Of a stretch of 22,006 nucleotides of DNA, positions 21,709 through 22,006 are shown in pieces. The first letter of the stretch is position 1, and the number at the start of each line of letters is the position of its first letter. Under the pieces are notes generated by a model. It was given only the letters and a program-made list of their open reading frames with translations. It made no database searches and was not told the DNA's origin. The translations under genes were made by a program, and so were the position numbers. The DNA is taken from assembly GCA_903905665.1 (NCBI GenBank), contig CAIVHJ010000031.1, positions 1 to 22,006 of the forward strand. Reading direction: 5' to 3'. Source of the stretch: an uncultured Phycisphaerales bacterium. Its GTDB lineage: Bacteria; Planctomycetota; Phycisphaerae; UBA1845; CAIVHJ01.

Positions 21709-21908
21709 TGCGTCATTCATCATTTCCTGCCGGGTTCTCGGACGTTGTTGGTGCCCATAACGTTTTTTCGTCTCGCCTGATCATGGTACGGCTTGGATCG
21801 GCCGAAATTCTATATTGTACACTTGGGGTACGCAGTATCAGCGAGGGGGTACTCTGTCAGGACCAGGTGGAGCGCAGAGAAAGTTCTACTTTTGGTGAAG
21901 GAAACTCT

Positions 21909-22006
21909 ATGTTGAGATCATTAGCGCTTGTTGGCACGGTGTGTCTGTTTCTGGCGTGTCAGGGTGAATGGTTTGGTCCGCCGGATTCTCCGGATTCGCC
22001 CGCGGA
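21909..22006 (+). CDS. N-terminus of a probable lipoprotein (3' end outside window)
   Basis: 32 complete codons are visible: MLRSLALVGTVCLFLACQGE, then WFGPPDSPDSPA. One arginine, a hydrophobic core and a cysteine at 17 after FLA look like a lipoprotein signal peptide, although the lipobox (FLAC) is not perfect; a different cysteine at 12 is less likely. The sequence after the cysteine is Pro/Ser/Asp-rich, as in many lipoprotein linkers. AAGGA (21898-21902) is 6 bases before the ATG. Function cannot be told from this fragment. Confidence 0.65.
   Translation, partial: MLRSLALVGTVCLFLACQGEWFGPPDSPDSPA

Larger units (their letters stand above)
21323..21908. other. Gene-free spacer between groES and the lipoprotein gene
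   Basis: 586 bases without a gene I can support. It holds the groES leader on the left, a 15-bp tandem repeat (21626-21655), an 18-bp palindrome (21691-21708), an AT-rich TATATT at 21811-21816, and two GGGGTAC copies (21825-21831, 21846-21852) 21 bases apart before the lipoprotein start. Short open frames of 68-86 codons on either strand lack binding sites. Confidence 0.6.

Noticed and set aside
21463..21723. Short frames on both strands in the groES-lipoprotein spacer
   Set aside because: No ribosome-binding site, no recognisable domain, and one is built partly from the 15-bp tandem repeat.

Overview
The window is almost entirely one flagellar gene cluster on the + strand, with a groES-groEL operon on the - strand at its right end. 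It is a bacterial chromosome of moderately high GC. The organism is flagellated. A planctomycete or a relative is my best guess, from the style of GroEL (no Gly-Gly-Met tail) and the repeat-laden intergenic spaces, but nothing here fixes the phylum. The visible FliG C-terminus resembles that of Thermotoga more than that of enterobacteria.

Layout: fliG (3' end, 1-342), fliH, fliI, fliJ, a YlxF/MotE-like membrane protein, fliK, flgD, flgE (to 7472), then fliL, fliN, fliO, fliP, fliQ, fliR, flhB, flhA, flhF, flhG (to 17387), a small unknown two-helix membrane protein, the flagellar sigma factor fliA (17955-18734) and a small acidic unknown gene behind a sigma-28-like promoter (18885-19193). groEL and groES (19292-21322) run the other way and end at a clear intrinsic terminator. 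A 586-bp gene-free stretch leads to the first 98 bases of a lipoprotein gene at the right edge.

The gene order closely follows the Bacillus fla/che operon (fliG-H-I-J-ylxF-fliK-flgD-flgE-[flbD]-fliL-[fliM]-fliN/Y-[cheY]-fliO-P-Q-R-flhB-A-F-G-[che genes]-sigD). The bracketed genes are missing here. Together the genes supply the rotor switch (FliG, FliN), the type III export ATPase complex (FliH, FliI, FliJ), the export gate (FliO, P, Q, R, FlhB, FlhA), the hook and its cap and ruler (FlgE, FlgD, FliK), a stator-associated protein (FliL), placement and number control (FlhF, FlhG) and late-gene transcription (FliA). fliM is absent from its usual slot, and FliN carries two CheY-binding-like peptides.

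The least ordinary feature is in the spaces between genes. Four of them carry short arrays of 7-base units starting with GA (for example GAAACTG or GAAACTA), mostly placed just after a stop codon, and a fifth holds a two-unit remnant. Other spaces carry perfect palindromes, an 18-bp element present in both orientations, and a 30-bp tandem repeat. They look like several families of small dispersed repeats colonising an otherwise compact operon. C/G strand bias also flips within the cluster without any change of gene direction, and fliL contains an AT-rich patch.
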